Source: Thalassobaculum sp965228445 (GTDB lineage: Bacteria; Pseudomonadota; Alphaproteobacteria; Thalassobaculales; Thalassobaculaceae). Taken from it: a stretch of 64,000 bases of DNA. A model generated the notes under the pieces. That model was not told the DNA's origin and did no database searches. It saw only the letters and a program-made list of their open reading frames with translations. Numbering within the stretch: the first letter of the stretch is position 1; each line of letters starts with the position of its first letter. Position numbers and translations under genes: made by a program. Positions 55,352 through 63,225 of the stretch are shown piece by piece. Location: assembly GCA_965228445.1 (NCBI GenBank), contig OZ245813.1:248001-312000 (forward strand), read 5' to 3'.

Positions 55352-56655
55352 TGGATGCCGGGGTCATTTCACTCATCCTCTTCGTCCTGCTGCTGGGGCT
55401 GCTGGCTTCCGGACTGTGGGTGGCGCCGACGCTGATCGCGGTCGGCTATGTGGCGCTCGGCGTTTTCTCGCCGGCGCCGGCGGGGACGCTGCTGGCCAGC
55501 ACGGTCTGGGACGCGAGCTGGAACTGGGCGCTGACCGCGCTGCCGCTCTTCGTGTGGATGGGCGAGATCCTGTTCCGCACGCGGCTGTCGTCGGACATGT
55601 TCAACGGCCTGGCGCCCTGGACCTCGCGGCTTCCCGGCGGGCTGCTGCACGTCAACATCCTGGGCTGCGGCGTGATGGCCGCGGTCGCCGGTTCCAGCGC
55701 GGTCACCTGCGCCACCGTCGGCCGCATGTCGATGCCGGAGCTGCGCAAGCGCGGCTATGACGAGGGGCTGGCCATCGGCACGCTGGCCGGGTCCGGCACG
55801 CTCGGCCTGCTGATCCCGCCCTCGATCATGCTGATCGTCTACGGCGTCGTGGCGCAGGTCTCGATCTCGCGGCTGTTCATCGCCGGCATCGTGCCGGGCA
55901 TCATGATCATCGGGATCTTCATGACCTACGTGGCGATCCGCTCGTCGCTGAACCCGAGCCTGGCACCGAAGCCGGACCGGCATCTGAGCTTCGGCGAGAA
56001 GCTCTGGGCCTCGCGCTTCCTGATCCCGGTCATGGGGTTGATCTTCGTCGTGCTCGGCTCGATCTACGGCGGCTTCGCCACCCCGACCGAGGCGGCGACC
56101 ATCGGCGTGATCGGCGCGCTGGTGCTGGCGGCGGTGACCCGCTCGCTCACCTGGGACTCCTTCATGGAGAGCCTGATGGGCGCGGTGCGGACTTCCTGCA
56201 TGATCGCCTTCATCCTGGCGGGGGCGGCGTTCCTGTCGATCGCCATGGGCTTCACCGGCGTGCCGCGGGTCCTGGCCAGCTATGTGGATGCGTGGAACCT
56301 CTCGCCCTTCGCGCTGATCGCGCTGCTGACGGTGCTCTACATCTTCCTCGGCTGCTTCCTGGACGGCGTGTCGATGATGGTGCTGACGGCGGCCGTGGTG
56401 CTGCCGATGGTGCAGAAGGCCGGGATCGACCTGCTGTGGTTCGGCATCTTCACCGTTATCGTGGTGGAGATGGCGCAGATCACCCCGCCGGTCGGCTTCA
56501 ACCTGTTCGTCCTGCAGGGGATGACGGGGCGGGACATCCTGAAGGTGACCAAGGCGGCGATGCCGTTCTTCGCACTGATGCTGCTCGGCATCCTGATCAT
56601 CACCCTGGTGCCGGAGATCGTGCTGGCGCCGGTGCAGCTGATGCTGAGCAAGTAG
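55351..56655 (+). CDS. TRAP transporter large permease (DctM family)
   Basis: Sodium-driven permease of 434 aa with about 12 membrane segments. Typical segments are AAVAGSSAVTCATVGRMSMP near 110-129, GSGTLGLLIPPSIMLIVYG near 148-166 and the C-terminal TPPVGFNLFVLQG. It completes the transporter with the two preceding genes. A perfect terminator follows. Confidence 0.94.
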   Translation: MDAGVISLILFVLLLGLLASGLWVAPTLIAVGYVALGVFSPAPAGTLLASTVWDASWNWALTALPLFVWMGEILFRTRLSSDMFNGLAPWTSRLPGGLLHVNILGCGVMAAVAGSSAVTCATVGRMSMPELRKRGYDEGLAIGTLAGSGTLGLLIPPSIMLIVYGVVAQVSISRLFIAGIVPGIMIIGIFMTYVAIRSSLNPSLAPKPDRHLSFGEKLWASRFLIPVMGLIFVVLGSIYGGFATPTEAATIGVIGALVLAAVTRSLTWDSFMESLMGAVRTSCMIAFILAGAAFLSIAMGFTGVPRVLASYVDAWNLSPFALIALLTVLYIFLGCFLDGVSMMVLTAAVVLPMVQKAGIDLLWFGIFTVIVVEMAQITPPVGFNLFVLQGMTGRDILKVTKAAMPFFALMLLGILIITLVPEIVLAPVQLMLSK

Positions 56656-56677
56656 ACCCGCGATCGGGACACACGAA

Positions 56678-56705
56678 AAAGGCCCGCGGTTCGCCGCGGG
56701 CCTTT
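56678..56705. terminator. Bidirectional UUCG-loop terminator
   Basis: AAAGGCCCGCGG-TTCG-CCGCGGGCCTTT is a perfect 12-bp hairpin with the extra-stable UUCG tetraloop. It has A and T tracts on both sides, so it can end both the TRAP operon and the converging PRC-barrel gene. Confidence 0.9.
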
Positions 56706-56727
56706 CCGTATTCGACGGGGCTGCCGA

Positions 56728-57678
56728 TCAGTTCATCGGGGTCAGCAGCATGCCCTCGGACTTCTCGGCATAGCTGTCGGCGTCATAGGCGGTCGCCGTG
56801 TCGAGCTGCTCCTCGGTATAGGGCACCACCACCGCGATCTCGTCCGACTCGTTGCGGTAGAGCTCGACCTCCTTGAAGGCCATCGCCACCGGCTTCTCGC
56901 CGAGGCCGAGGAAGCCGCCGACATCGATCACCATCGCGTCGATCTTGCCGTCGGCGGTCATCAGGACCTCGCCGACCTCGCCGATATGGTTGTACTCGCT
57001 GTCATAGGCCCAGGCGCCGTCCAGGGTCGTGGCTTCGATCTGCTCGGAGCCGAGCTTGGTGCGGCCTTCCATGAAGGACTCGCGGGTGTTCTTCGGCTCG
57101 GTGGCGGTGGTCGTCGCCTCCTTGTCCACCGTGGCGACGGTCGAGGTCGCCGGCACGTTGTTGACGGTGGACTCCTTGGTCACCGGTGCCTTGTCGGCCG
57201 GATCGGCGGCGGAGGAGCGTTCCGGGGCCTCGTAGGCGCCGGCCTTCTCCAGTTCCTCCTTGGAGAGGGCGGCGACGAGACGGAAGTCGTCCTCGCCGGA
57301 TTTCTCCATGGACAGGCGGCTGAAGTCGACCGCGACCTTCTTCTCGCCCATGCCCAGGAACCCGCCGACGCCGATGATCACGGCCTTGATCGAGCCGTCC
57401 TCACCGACGACCGCATCGTCGACCTCGCCGATCCGGTCGGCATCCTCGGCGGCGGAGGCGTAGACGGAGTGGCCCATCAGATTGGAGGCGAGGTAGCCCC
57501 GGATCTGCTTGGTGTCGATGGTGTCGATCGACTGGAACCTCATGGACGACCCGGCCGCCGCGGATGCCGCAGGGGCCGTCGTCTGCGCGGCGGTCGTCTC
57601 GGTCGTGGACGAGGCAGCAATCGCCGGTCCCGACATCAGGGCGACGAGCGCCGTCGTGGCGAGCATCTTCTTGATCAT
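56728..57678 (-). CDS. Secreted double PRC-barrel protein
   Basis: A 316-aa exported protein. The signal peptide (~1-22, MIKKMLATTALVALMSGPAIA) is followed by a Thr/Ala-rich stretch. Two PRC-barrel domains follow: ~55-150 (NLMGHSVYASAAEDADRIGE...IGVGGFLGMGEKKVAV) and ~218-305 (AYDSEYNHIGEVGE...DVGGFLGLGEKPVAM). A Thr/Ala/Glu-rich linker of ~60 residues joins them. The barrels share VGGFLGxGEK, showing internal duplication. Such proteins occur in alphaproteobacterial periplasm, with no settled role. The gene stands alone. Confidence 0.88.
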   Translation of the reverse strand: MIKKMLATTALVALMSGPAIAASSTTETTAAQTTAPAASAAAGSSMRFQSIDTIDTKQIRGYLASNLMGHSVYASAAEDADRIGEVDDAVVGEDGSIKAVIIGVGGFLGMGEKKVAVDFSRLSMEKSGEDDFRLVAALSKEELEKAGAYEAPERSSAADPADKAPVTKESTVNNVPATSTVATVDKEATTTATEPKNTRESFMEGRTKLGSEQIEATTLDGAWAYDSEYNHIGEVGEVLMTADGKIDAMVIDVGGFLGLGEKPVAMAFKEVELYRNESDEIAVVVPYTEEQLDTATAYDADSYAEKSEGMLLTPMN

Positions 57679-57796
57679 TGTCTTCCCTCAGATCGTTGGG
57701 CGGTGTGGGGACCGCATGGTTAACGAACGAAGGGAACAGGGCCGAGTTCCGGCGCTTTGCTGTCGTCACTGCCGTAAGTGATGTGTTTGACGCGTT

Positions 57797-58711
57797 CTAC
57801 CTCGGCGGCGCGTCGGGCCAGTCCGGCAGGCCGTTGAGGCTGCGCCAGTGGCGGGCGATCTCGTCGCGCCGGGCGACCCAGATACCGCCCTTGGCCCGGA
57901 TGTGCTCCAGCACCTGGGCCAATCCGGCGATCCGACCCGGACGGCCGATGATCCGCAGATGCAGGCCGATGGAGAGCATCTTCGGCGCGGTGCGCCCTTC
58001 CTCCCACAGCCAATCGATGGCGTCGCAGCAGTAGTGGGCGAAATCCTCGGCGAAATGGAAGCCGCCGCCGCGCTGGAAGCGCATGTCGTTGGTGTCGAAC
58101 GCGTAGGGCAGGACCACATGCGGTCGTCCCCCGACCTCCTGGATCATCGGCAGGTCGTCGCCGTAATGGTCGCTGTCGTAGAGGAAGCCGCCTTCCTCGA
58201 CCAGCAGACGCCTTGTGTTCGGGCTGGAGGCGGACCGGGTGTGCCACCCCACCGGCCGCATGCCGGCGGCGTCGCGGATCTCGCTGACGCAGCGGGCGAT
58301 CACGTCGCGCTCGTGCGCCTCGTCCATGTTGGCGTGCCGCTCCCAGCGGTAGGAGTGGCAGGCGATCTCGTGACCGCGCCCGACCATGTCCCGGGCGAGC
58401 CAGGGCGACAGGGCGAGGGCGCGCGCACAGCAGTTCATCTGCGCCTTGGCCCCATAGCGGTCGAACAGCTCCATGATCCGCCAGTATCCGGCGCGGGTGC
58501 CGTAGTCGAAATGGGTGTCCTTGGCCGGGTCGGGGACGCCGACCACCTCCTCGACGATCTCGTAGACCGCCTCGTTGCGCTCGTCGCCGAGGGAGACGGA
58601 GAGTTCCGCGCCTTCCTCCACATTGACGACGAAGGAGACCGCCAGCCGGGCGTCGCCCGGCCAGCGCGGATTCGGCGGGGTGTCGCCGTACCCCCTGAAG
58701 TCCCGTGTCAT
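57797..58711 (-). CDS. PuuE-like allantoinase/polysaccharide-deacetylase-family hydrolase
   Basis: A 304-aa NodB-fold enzyme. The opening RDFRGYGDTPPNPRWPGDAR and VNVEEGAE are typical of PuuE allantoinases, which open the allantoin ring without the usual amidohydrolase metals. Later segments are HEIACHSYRWERH near 120-132 and MLSIGLHLRIIGRPGR near 255-270. Related enzymes deacetylate or open other cyclic amides, so allantoin is only the likeliest substrate. The start overlaps the racemase-like stop by 4 bases (ATGA). It is the last gene of a three-gene minus operon. Confidence 0.85.
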   Translation of the reverse strand: MTRDFRGYGDTPPNPRWPGDARLAVSFVVNVEEGAELSVSLGDERNEAVYEIVEEVVGVPDPAKDTHFDYGTRAGYWRIMELFDRYGAKAQMNCCARALALSPWLARDMVGRGHEIACHSYRWERHANMDEAHERDVIARCVSEIRDAAGMRPVGWHTRSASSPNTRRLLVEEGGFLYDSDHYGDDLPMIQEVGGRPHVVLPYAFDTNDMRFQRGGGFHFAEDFAHYCCDAIDWLWEEGRTAPKMLSIGLHLRIIGRPGRIAGLAQVLEHIRAKGGIWVARRDEIARHWRSLNGLPDWPDAPPR

Positions 58712-59388
58712 CCGCCGCCTGCCTCGATCAGTGCCTTCAGGGCCAACGCGGCGGCGGGGACCGGCTCGATGATCGGCAGGCTCGCCTCGGCGCCCAGGGC
58801 GCGCGCGGCTTTGGCCAGCGGTCCGCCGCCGACGATCACGGCATCCACGTCGAGGGTCTGGGTCGCCTCCGCCAGCATCTCCCGCAGGGTGGCCATCAGC
58901 AGGTCCGGGTCGCCCATGACCTTATAGGGGTCGCCCTTGATCCGCAGGATGTCGACCAGCCGCTCGCCCTCGCCATAGACCACCGCCAGCGCCCGCAGGT
59001 GCTCGTTGAGGTCCGGCGTGGTCGACAGGATGGCGAAACGGCCATGGCGGCCGGCGGCCTGCATGGCGGCCTCGGCGATGCCGACCACCGGCACGTCCAG
59101 CAGCGCCCGCAGATCCTCCAGCCCCGGATCGAGGAAGGCCGACAGGATCACCCCCTCGCAGGGGTCGAGCCCGTCGCGGAACAGCGTCAGCAGCGAGGCG
59201 GTCGCCCGCTCCGCACCGGCCACGTCGGTGATGATCGCCGGCGCGTCCTCGTTGGTCTTCAGCCGGACGGTCCACTCCGGGCCGAGCGCCTCCTGGGCGA
59301 ATGCGCCCATCAGGTCGGTGGTCTCCCGGGTGCTGTTCGGGTTCAGCAGCAGGATGCGGTGGCCGGAGCCATCATCGGTGGCGGACAG
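58708..59388 (-). CDS. Asp/Glu/hydantoin racemase-family protein lacking the catalytic cysteines
   Basis: About 226 aa of the racemase fold that also includes hydantoin and allantoin racemases and arylmalonate decarboxylase. The opening ILLLNPNSTRETTDLM and the segment VILSAFLDPGL are family marks. The two catalytic Cys are missing: SAFLDPGL replaces the usual xCFxDPGL, and VGGGPLAK replaces the GCAG-type site. The only Cys is at ~77. No ATG, GTG or TTG fits the N-terminus. The best start is a CTG (59388) with GGAG 9 bases upstream, just after the preceding stop. It probably acts with PuuE-like and DUF3830 partners on a ureide or hydantoin. Confidence 0.72.
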   Translation of the reverse strand: MSATDDGSGHRILLLNPNSTRETTDLMGAFAQEALGPEWTVRLKTNEDAPAIITDVAGAERATASLLTLFRDGLDPCEGVILSAFLDPGLEDLRALLDVPVVGIAEAAMQAAGRHGRFAILSTTPDLNEHLRALAVVYGEGERLVDILRIKGDPYKVMGDPDLLMATLREMLAEATQTLDVDAVIVGGGPLAKAARALGAEASLPIIEPVPAAALALKALIEAGGG

Positions 59389-59390
59389 GG

Positions 59391-59813
59391 TCAGCGCTCC
59401 TCGAAGGTGATCGGCTGCGCGCCTTCCCACAGGCACAGGCGCCCCAGCTCGGCCAGGTTCTCCAGCCCCGAGGTGATGGTGATGAAGTGGTTGCCGGCGA
59501 GCTGGCCCATCTTCGAGGCGAACTGAACGCCGCCATAGGCCAGCAGGATCTCGGTCTCGCTGATGCCGCCCGGATAGAGCAGGACCTGGCCCGGCGCCGG
59601 GTAGCTGGTGTGGTTCTCGTAGCCGACACCGAACTGCAGGTCGCCGAGCGGCAGCCACACGCCTTCGCCGCTCCAGCGGACATGCACCGCCTTGCTGACG
59701 AAGGGCATCTGCGCGCGGAAGGCGGCGACGGTCTGCGGGGCCGCATCCTCCTCGAACCGGGCGTCGAAGGTGAGGGGTCCGGCGGTGACGGTGAGGGCGC
59801 GCGGCATGGGCAT
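59391..59813 (-). CDS. DUF3830 family protein
   Basis: A 140-aa protein of the DUF3830 family, thought to have a cyclophilin-like fold. Conserved stretches are HVRWSGEGVWLPLGD near 62-76, GYENHTSYPAPGQVLLYPGG near 81-100, and ASKMGQLAGNHF. The family often sits beside TRAP transporters and amidohydrolases, as it does here, with no defined biochemical role. Two ATG codons (59813, 59807) could start it; the first is chosen because GGAT precedes it, though weakly. First gene of the minus operon. Confidence 0.85.
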   Translation of the reverse strand: MPMPRALTVTAGPLTFDARFEEDAAPQTVAAFRAQMPFVSKAVHVRWSGEGVWLPLGDLQFGVGYENHTSYPAPGQVLLYPGGISETEILLAYGGVQFASKMGQLAGNHFITITSGLENLAELGRLCLWEGAQPITFEER

Positions 59814-60016
59814 GGATCCGGTGGTTGTGACTGTGCGACCGACAGCCTGCCGTGCCCGTCGCCGCACTGCAAGATCGCGGGAACGCCCCGCCTTAGGTCC
59901 TCCGCGAGGCGCCCCGGTTTCTTAACGGTTTGTGAGGTTTCCGGCGGTAGACTCGCTTCTGAGGGTGGGTCAGACTTCCCGTTGTGGAGGGGGCGCCACC
60001 GGTTCGGGAGAAGCTC

Positions 60017-60592
60017 ATGAAGCAGATCACGGTCTCCATCCGGTCTTCGGAAACCTCCGATGCCATCGGTCTCGCCCGTGTGCAGGTCGAGACCTGGCGC
60101 GATGCTTATGTCGGCATCCTGCCCGACGATTCGCTGATCGGTCTGGACGGGATGCGGGCCGCCGTGCGCTGGACCCGTCTGGTCGCGGGGCTGGAGGAGC
60201 CGGAGCGGCTCTCGGTCGCCGAGGTCGATGGCGACGTGGTCGGATTCTGTCATGGCGGCGGCGGACGTCGGGCGGTGTCGGCTGCCCTCGGCGCCGACGA
60301 TCGCATGGCCGAGGTCTATGCCCTCTATGTCGATCCGAACTACCAGGGACTGGGCCTGGGCCGCGCGCTGCTCGGCCATGTGGCCCAGGGGCTCGAGTCG
60401 GACGGTTTCGGCGCGCTGACCATTCTGACTCTGGAGGCGAACCGCCACGGCCGGCGCTTCTACGACACGCTCGGCGGGGTGGCCGGCGACCCGGTTCCCT
60501 CCGTCGTCAGCGGCGCGCCGATCGACCAGACTCCCTATGTCTGGGCCGATATTTCGGTCCTGGTGCGCCGCATCGAGACCGCCCAGGGCTGA
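60017..60592 (+). CDS. GNAT-family N-acetyltransferase
   Basis: A 191-aa GNAT. The acetyl-CoA motif LYVDPNYQGLGLGRALLG is near 106-123, with NRHGRRFYDTLGG at 148-160. The opening SSETSDAIGLARVQVETWRDAY is shared with small-molecule or protein N-acetyltransferases of this broad group. The substrate is unknown. GGGAGAAG precedes the start. The 203-base gap before it must hold the promoter of the divergent DUF3830 operon as well. Confidence 0.88.
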   Translation: MKQITVSIRSSETSDAIGLARVQVETWRDAYVGILPDDSLIGLDGMRAAVRWTRLVAGLEEPERLSVAEVDGDVVGFCHGGGGRRAVSAALGADDRMAEVYALYVDPNYQGLGLGRALLGHVAQGLESDGFGALTILTLEANRHGRRFYDTLGGVAGDPVPSVVSGAPIDQTPYVWADISVLVRRIETAQG

Positions 60593-60709
60593 CCCCGGCC
60601 GACAGGTGGTCCGGGCCACCCGATCGCGCGGCAAACCGTCGCTTGCCCGACCTTCGCGCTTGCAGTAGCTTCCGGCGCTTCCTGAGCACACCGCCTTGGG
60701 GGGCCATTG

Positions 60710-62257
60710 ATGACCGACCGCGTTCTTATCCTGGATTTCGGCAGCCAGGTCACACAGCTGATCGCCCGCCGGGTGCGCGAGAACGGCGTCTACTGCGAGA
60801 TCTTCCCCTTCAACGTCGATCCCGAGCGGATCCGCGACTTCGGCGCGGCCGGCATCATCCTGTCGGGCGGACCCTCGTCGGTCTATGGCGAGGACGCGCC
60901 GCGCGCGCCGGATCTGGTGTTCGAGATGGGCGTGCCGATCCTCGGCATCTGCTACGGCTCCCAGCTCCTGTGCCACCAGCTCGGCGGCACGGTGGAGAAG
61001 AGCGACGAACAGGAGTTCGGCCGGGCCGAGATCACCGTGAAGGACAGCTGCCTGCTGTTCGACGGCCTGTTCACCGAAGGCACCGTCGAGCCGGTCTGGA
61101 TGAGCCATGGCGACCGCATCGCCGCCGTCCCGCCGGGCTTCAAGACCGTCGCCACCACCCCGTCGGCACCCTTCGCCTCCTTCGCCAACGAGGAGAAGCG
61201 GATCTACGGCCTGCTGTTCCACCCGGAGGTGGTGCACACCCCGCGCGGCGGCCAGCTCCTGCGCAACTTCACCCACAAGGTCGTCGGCCTGAAGGGCGAC
61301 TGGACCATGGCCGCCTACAAGGACCAGGCGATCGCCAAGATCCGCGAGCAGGTCGGCGACGGCAAGGTGATCTGCGGCCTGTCCGGCGGTGTCGACAGCT
61401 CGGTGGCGGCCGTGCTGATCCATGAGGCGATCGGCGACCAGCTCACCTGCGTCTTCGTCGATCACGGCCTGCTGCGCGCCGGCGAGGCCGAGGAGGTCGA
61501 CCGCCTATTCCGCCAGCACTACAACATCCCGCTGATCACCCGCGACGCCAGCGATGTCTTCCTGGGCGAGCTCGACGGCGTCGACGACCCGGAGGTCAAG
61601 CGCAAGACCATCGGCCGGCTGTTCATCGACGTGTTCGACGAAGAGGCCAACAAGATCGAGGGCGCGCGCTTCCTGGCCCAGGGCACGCTGTATCCGGACG
61701 TGATCGAGAGCGTGTCGCCGACCGGCGGACCCTCGGTCACCATCAAGTCGCACCACAATGTGGGCGGCCTGCCGGACTACATGAAGCTGGCGCTGGTCGA
61801 GCCGCTGCGCGAGCTTTTCAAGGACGAGGTCCGCGAACTCGGCCGCGAGCTGGGCCTGCCGGAGACCCTGGTCGGCCGTCACCCGTTCCCGGGCCCCGGC
61901 CTGGCGATCCGCGTCCCCGGCGCGATCACCCGCGACAAGCTCGACATCCTGCGCAAGGCCGACGCGATCTATCTCGACGAGATCCGCAAGGCCGGCCTGT
62001 ACGACGAGATCTGGCAGGCCTTCGCCGTGCTGCTGCCGGTGCGCACGGTCGGCGTGATGGGCGACGCCCGCACCTACGACTACGCTTGCGCGCTGCGGGC
62101 GGTGACGTCGAGCGACGGGATGACCGCGGATTACTACCCGTTCTCCCACGACTTCCTCGGCCGCACCGCCACCCGCATCATCAACGAGGTGCGGGGCATC
62201 AACCGGGTGACCTACGACATCACCTCCAAGCCGCCGGGCACGATCGAATGGGAATGA
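60710..62257 (+). CDS. guaA: GMP synthase (glutamine-hydrolysing)
   Basis: Makes GMP from XMP, glutamine and ATP; 515 aa, the normal length. The class I amidotransferase domain has its Cys in GICYGSQ near 80 and its His/Glu in HPEVVHT near 171. The ATP pyrophosphatase P-loop LSGGVDSSV is near 224. The C-terminal dimerisation domain ends as in the family with PPGTIEWE. GGGGGG lies before the ATG, and a TTG directly precedes it. This is a housekeeping gene and a likely chromosomal marker. Confidence 0.97.
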   Translation: MTDRVLILDFGSQVTQLIARRVRENGVYCEIFPFNVDPERIRDFGAAGIILSGGPSSVYGEDAPRAPDLVFEMGVPILGICYGSQLLCHQLGGTVEKSDEQEFGRAEITVKDSCLLFDGLFTEGTVEPVWMSHGDRIAAVPPGFKTVATTPSAPFASFANEEKRIYGLLFHPEVVHTPRGGQLLRNFTHKVVGLKGDWTMAAYKDQAIAKIREQVGDGKVICGLSGGVDSSVAAVLIHEAIGDQLTCVFVDHGLLRAGEAEEVDRLFRQHYNIPLITRDASDVFLGELDGVDDPEVKRKTIGRLFIDVFDEEANKIEGARFLAQGTLYPDVIESVSPTGGPSVTIKSHHNVGGLPDYMKLALVEPLRELFKDEVRELGRELGLPETLVGRHPFPGPGLAIRVPGAITRDKLDILRKADAIYLDEIRKAGLYDEIWQAFAVLLPVRTVGVMGDARTYDYACALRAVTSSDGMTADYYPFSHDFLGRTATRIINEVRGINRVTYDITSKPPGTIEWE

Positions 62258-62319
62258 CCGACGGGTAGGAGGCAGTCGCGCCGGCGGGCCGTCGGCGGAT
62301 GGAGTGTCTCACGATGCCT

Positions 62320-62364
62320 GTCGGCTAGAAGTCAGTCGGCTAGAAGTCAGTCGGCTAGAAGTCA
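62320..62364. repeat. Triplicated 15-bp tandem repeat at the regulator stop
   Basis: GTCGGCTAGAAGTCA occurs three times in a row with no mismatch. The last copy contains the stop codon (TCA on the plus strand at 62362-62364) of the converging response regulator gene, so the extra copies repeat that stop codon. The result looks like slippage after the coding end. It does not alter the protein. Confidence 0.9.
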
Positions 62365-63063
62365 GGCTTCCGCCGCGCGGGTCACGGTGAGCTTGTATCC
62401 GAGCCCCTTGACCGTCGCCAGGGGGAACTCCGGTCCGAGTTTCTTGCGGATACGGCTGACGAAGGCGTCCACGGTGCGGTCCGACGGCGGATCGCCGCCC
62501 GCCGTGATCGCGTCGAGCAGCTGGGCCCGGCTGAGGATCCGGTTCGGGGCCTTGGCCAGCGCCGCCAGCACGCGGAACTCCATGGTCGTCAGCACGGCTT
62601 CCCGTCCATCCTCGTTCACGGCGGTATGCCCGAGAAAGTCGAGTTTCCAGCCGGTGATCGTCACGGTCGCGTCGGCGGCGGCACCGTTCTCGGGTAGCGG
62701 CCGCCGGCCGCCCCGGCGAAGGGCGTTGCGGATGCGGACCAGCAGTTCCTCGGAACCGGTGTCCTTCGGGATGAAATCGTCGATCCCCAGCTCGTAGCCG
62801 ATCAGCCGGACCGTGTTGTCCTCGTTCGAGGTGAAGATCACGATCGGCACGTCGCTGCGGGCGCGGATCTGCCGCGCGACGACCAGTCCGTCCTCGTCGG
62901 GCAGCCCGAGATCGAGGATCACCAGGTCGACATCGGGCGCATTGAGCAGGGCATGCGCCTCTTTAGCGTTCGACGCGCAATCCACCCGGAAGCCGGCATT
63001 CTCCAACAACAGCCTTAACAGATCCCGAAGGATGATTTCGTCTTCTACTATAACGATGCGCAT
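62362..63063 (-). CDS. OmpR-family response regulator
   Basis: A 233-aa two-component regulator. The receiver domain (1-115) has its phospho-acceptor Asp51 in VILDLGLPDEDG, acidic E7/D8, a Thr in VIFTSN and a Lys in FIPKDTG. The C-terminal winged helix (~130-230) includes LTTMEFRVLAALAKAPNRIL and VDAFVSRIRKKL. No histidine kinase gene is adjacent, so it is an orphan in this window. It is divergent from the acidic gene at the right edge, which it may control. The ATG giving MRIVIVED is preferred because the receiver fold begins there. Confidence 0.93.
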   Translation of the reverse strand: MRIVIVEDEIILRDLLRLLLENAGFRVDCASNAKEAHALLNAPDVDLVILDLGLPDEDGLVVARQIRARSDVPIVIFTSNEDNTVRLIGYELGIDDFIPKDTGSEELLVRIRNALRRGGRRPLPENGAAADATVTITGWKLDFLGHTAVNEDGREAVLTTMEFRVLAALAKAPNRILSRAQLLDAITAGGDPPSDRTVDAFVSRIRKKLGPEFPLATVKGLGYKLTVTRAAEA

Positions 63064-63225
63064 GCTGGTGGTTAGTCTCAATGGCTGTTTCTCTGGCCGT
63101 TGGCACCAGTCAAACTTCAGTCAAATTGAGGTAAGCGTCCAGTAAATTTCTTCAACCATTTTTCGTTCATCGCATGAGGAAAGCCCGCCGGCGCGGGTTG
63201 GCTCCCGGCCTTCGGAGGTGATGAG

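Noticed and set aside
58708..59658. Frameshifted or longer racemase-like gene overlapping DUF3830
   Set aside because: The upstream part of this frame is the antiphase shadow of the DUF3830 gene (Arg/Gly/His-rich). A non-ATG start after the DUF3830 stop explains the gene without a frameshift.
62320..62364. CRISPR-like array
   Set aside because: The units are 15 bp and directly adjacent with no spacers, and no cas genes are present. It is a simple tandem repeat.
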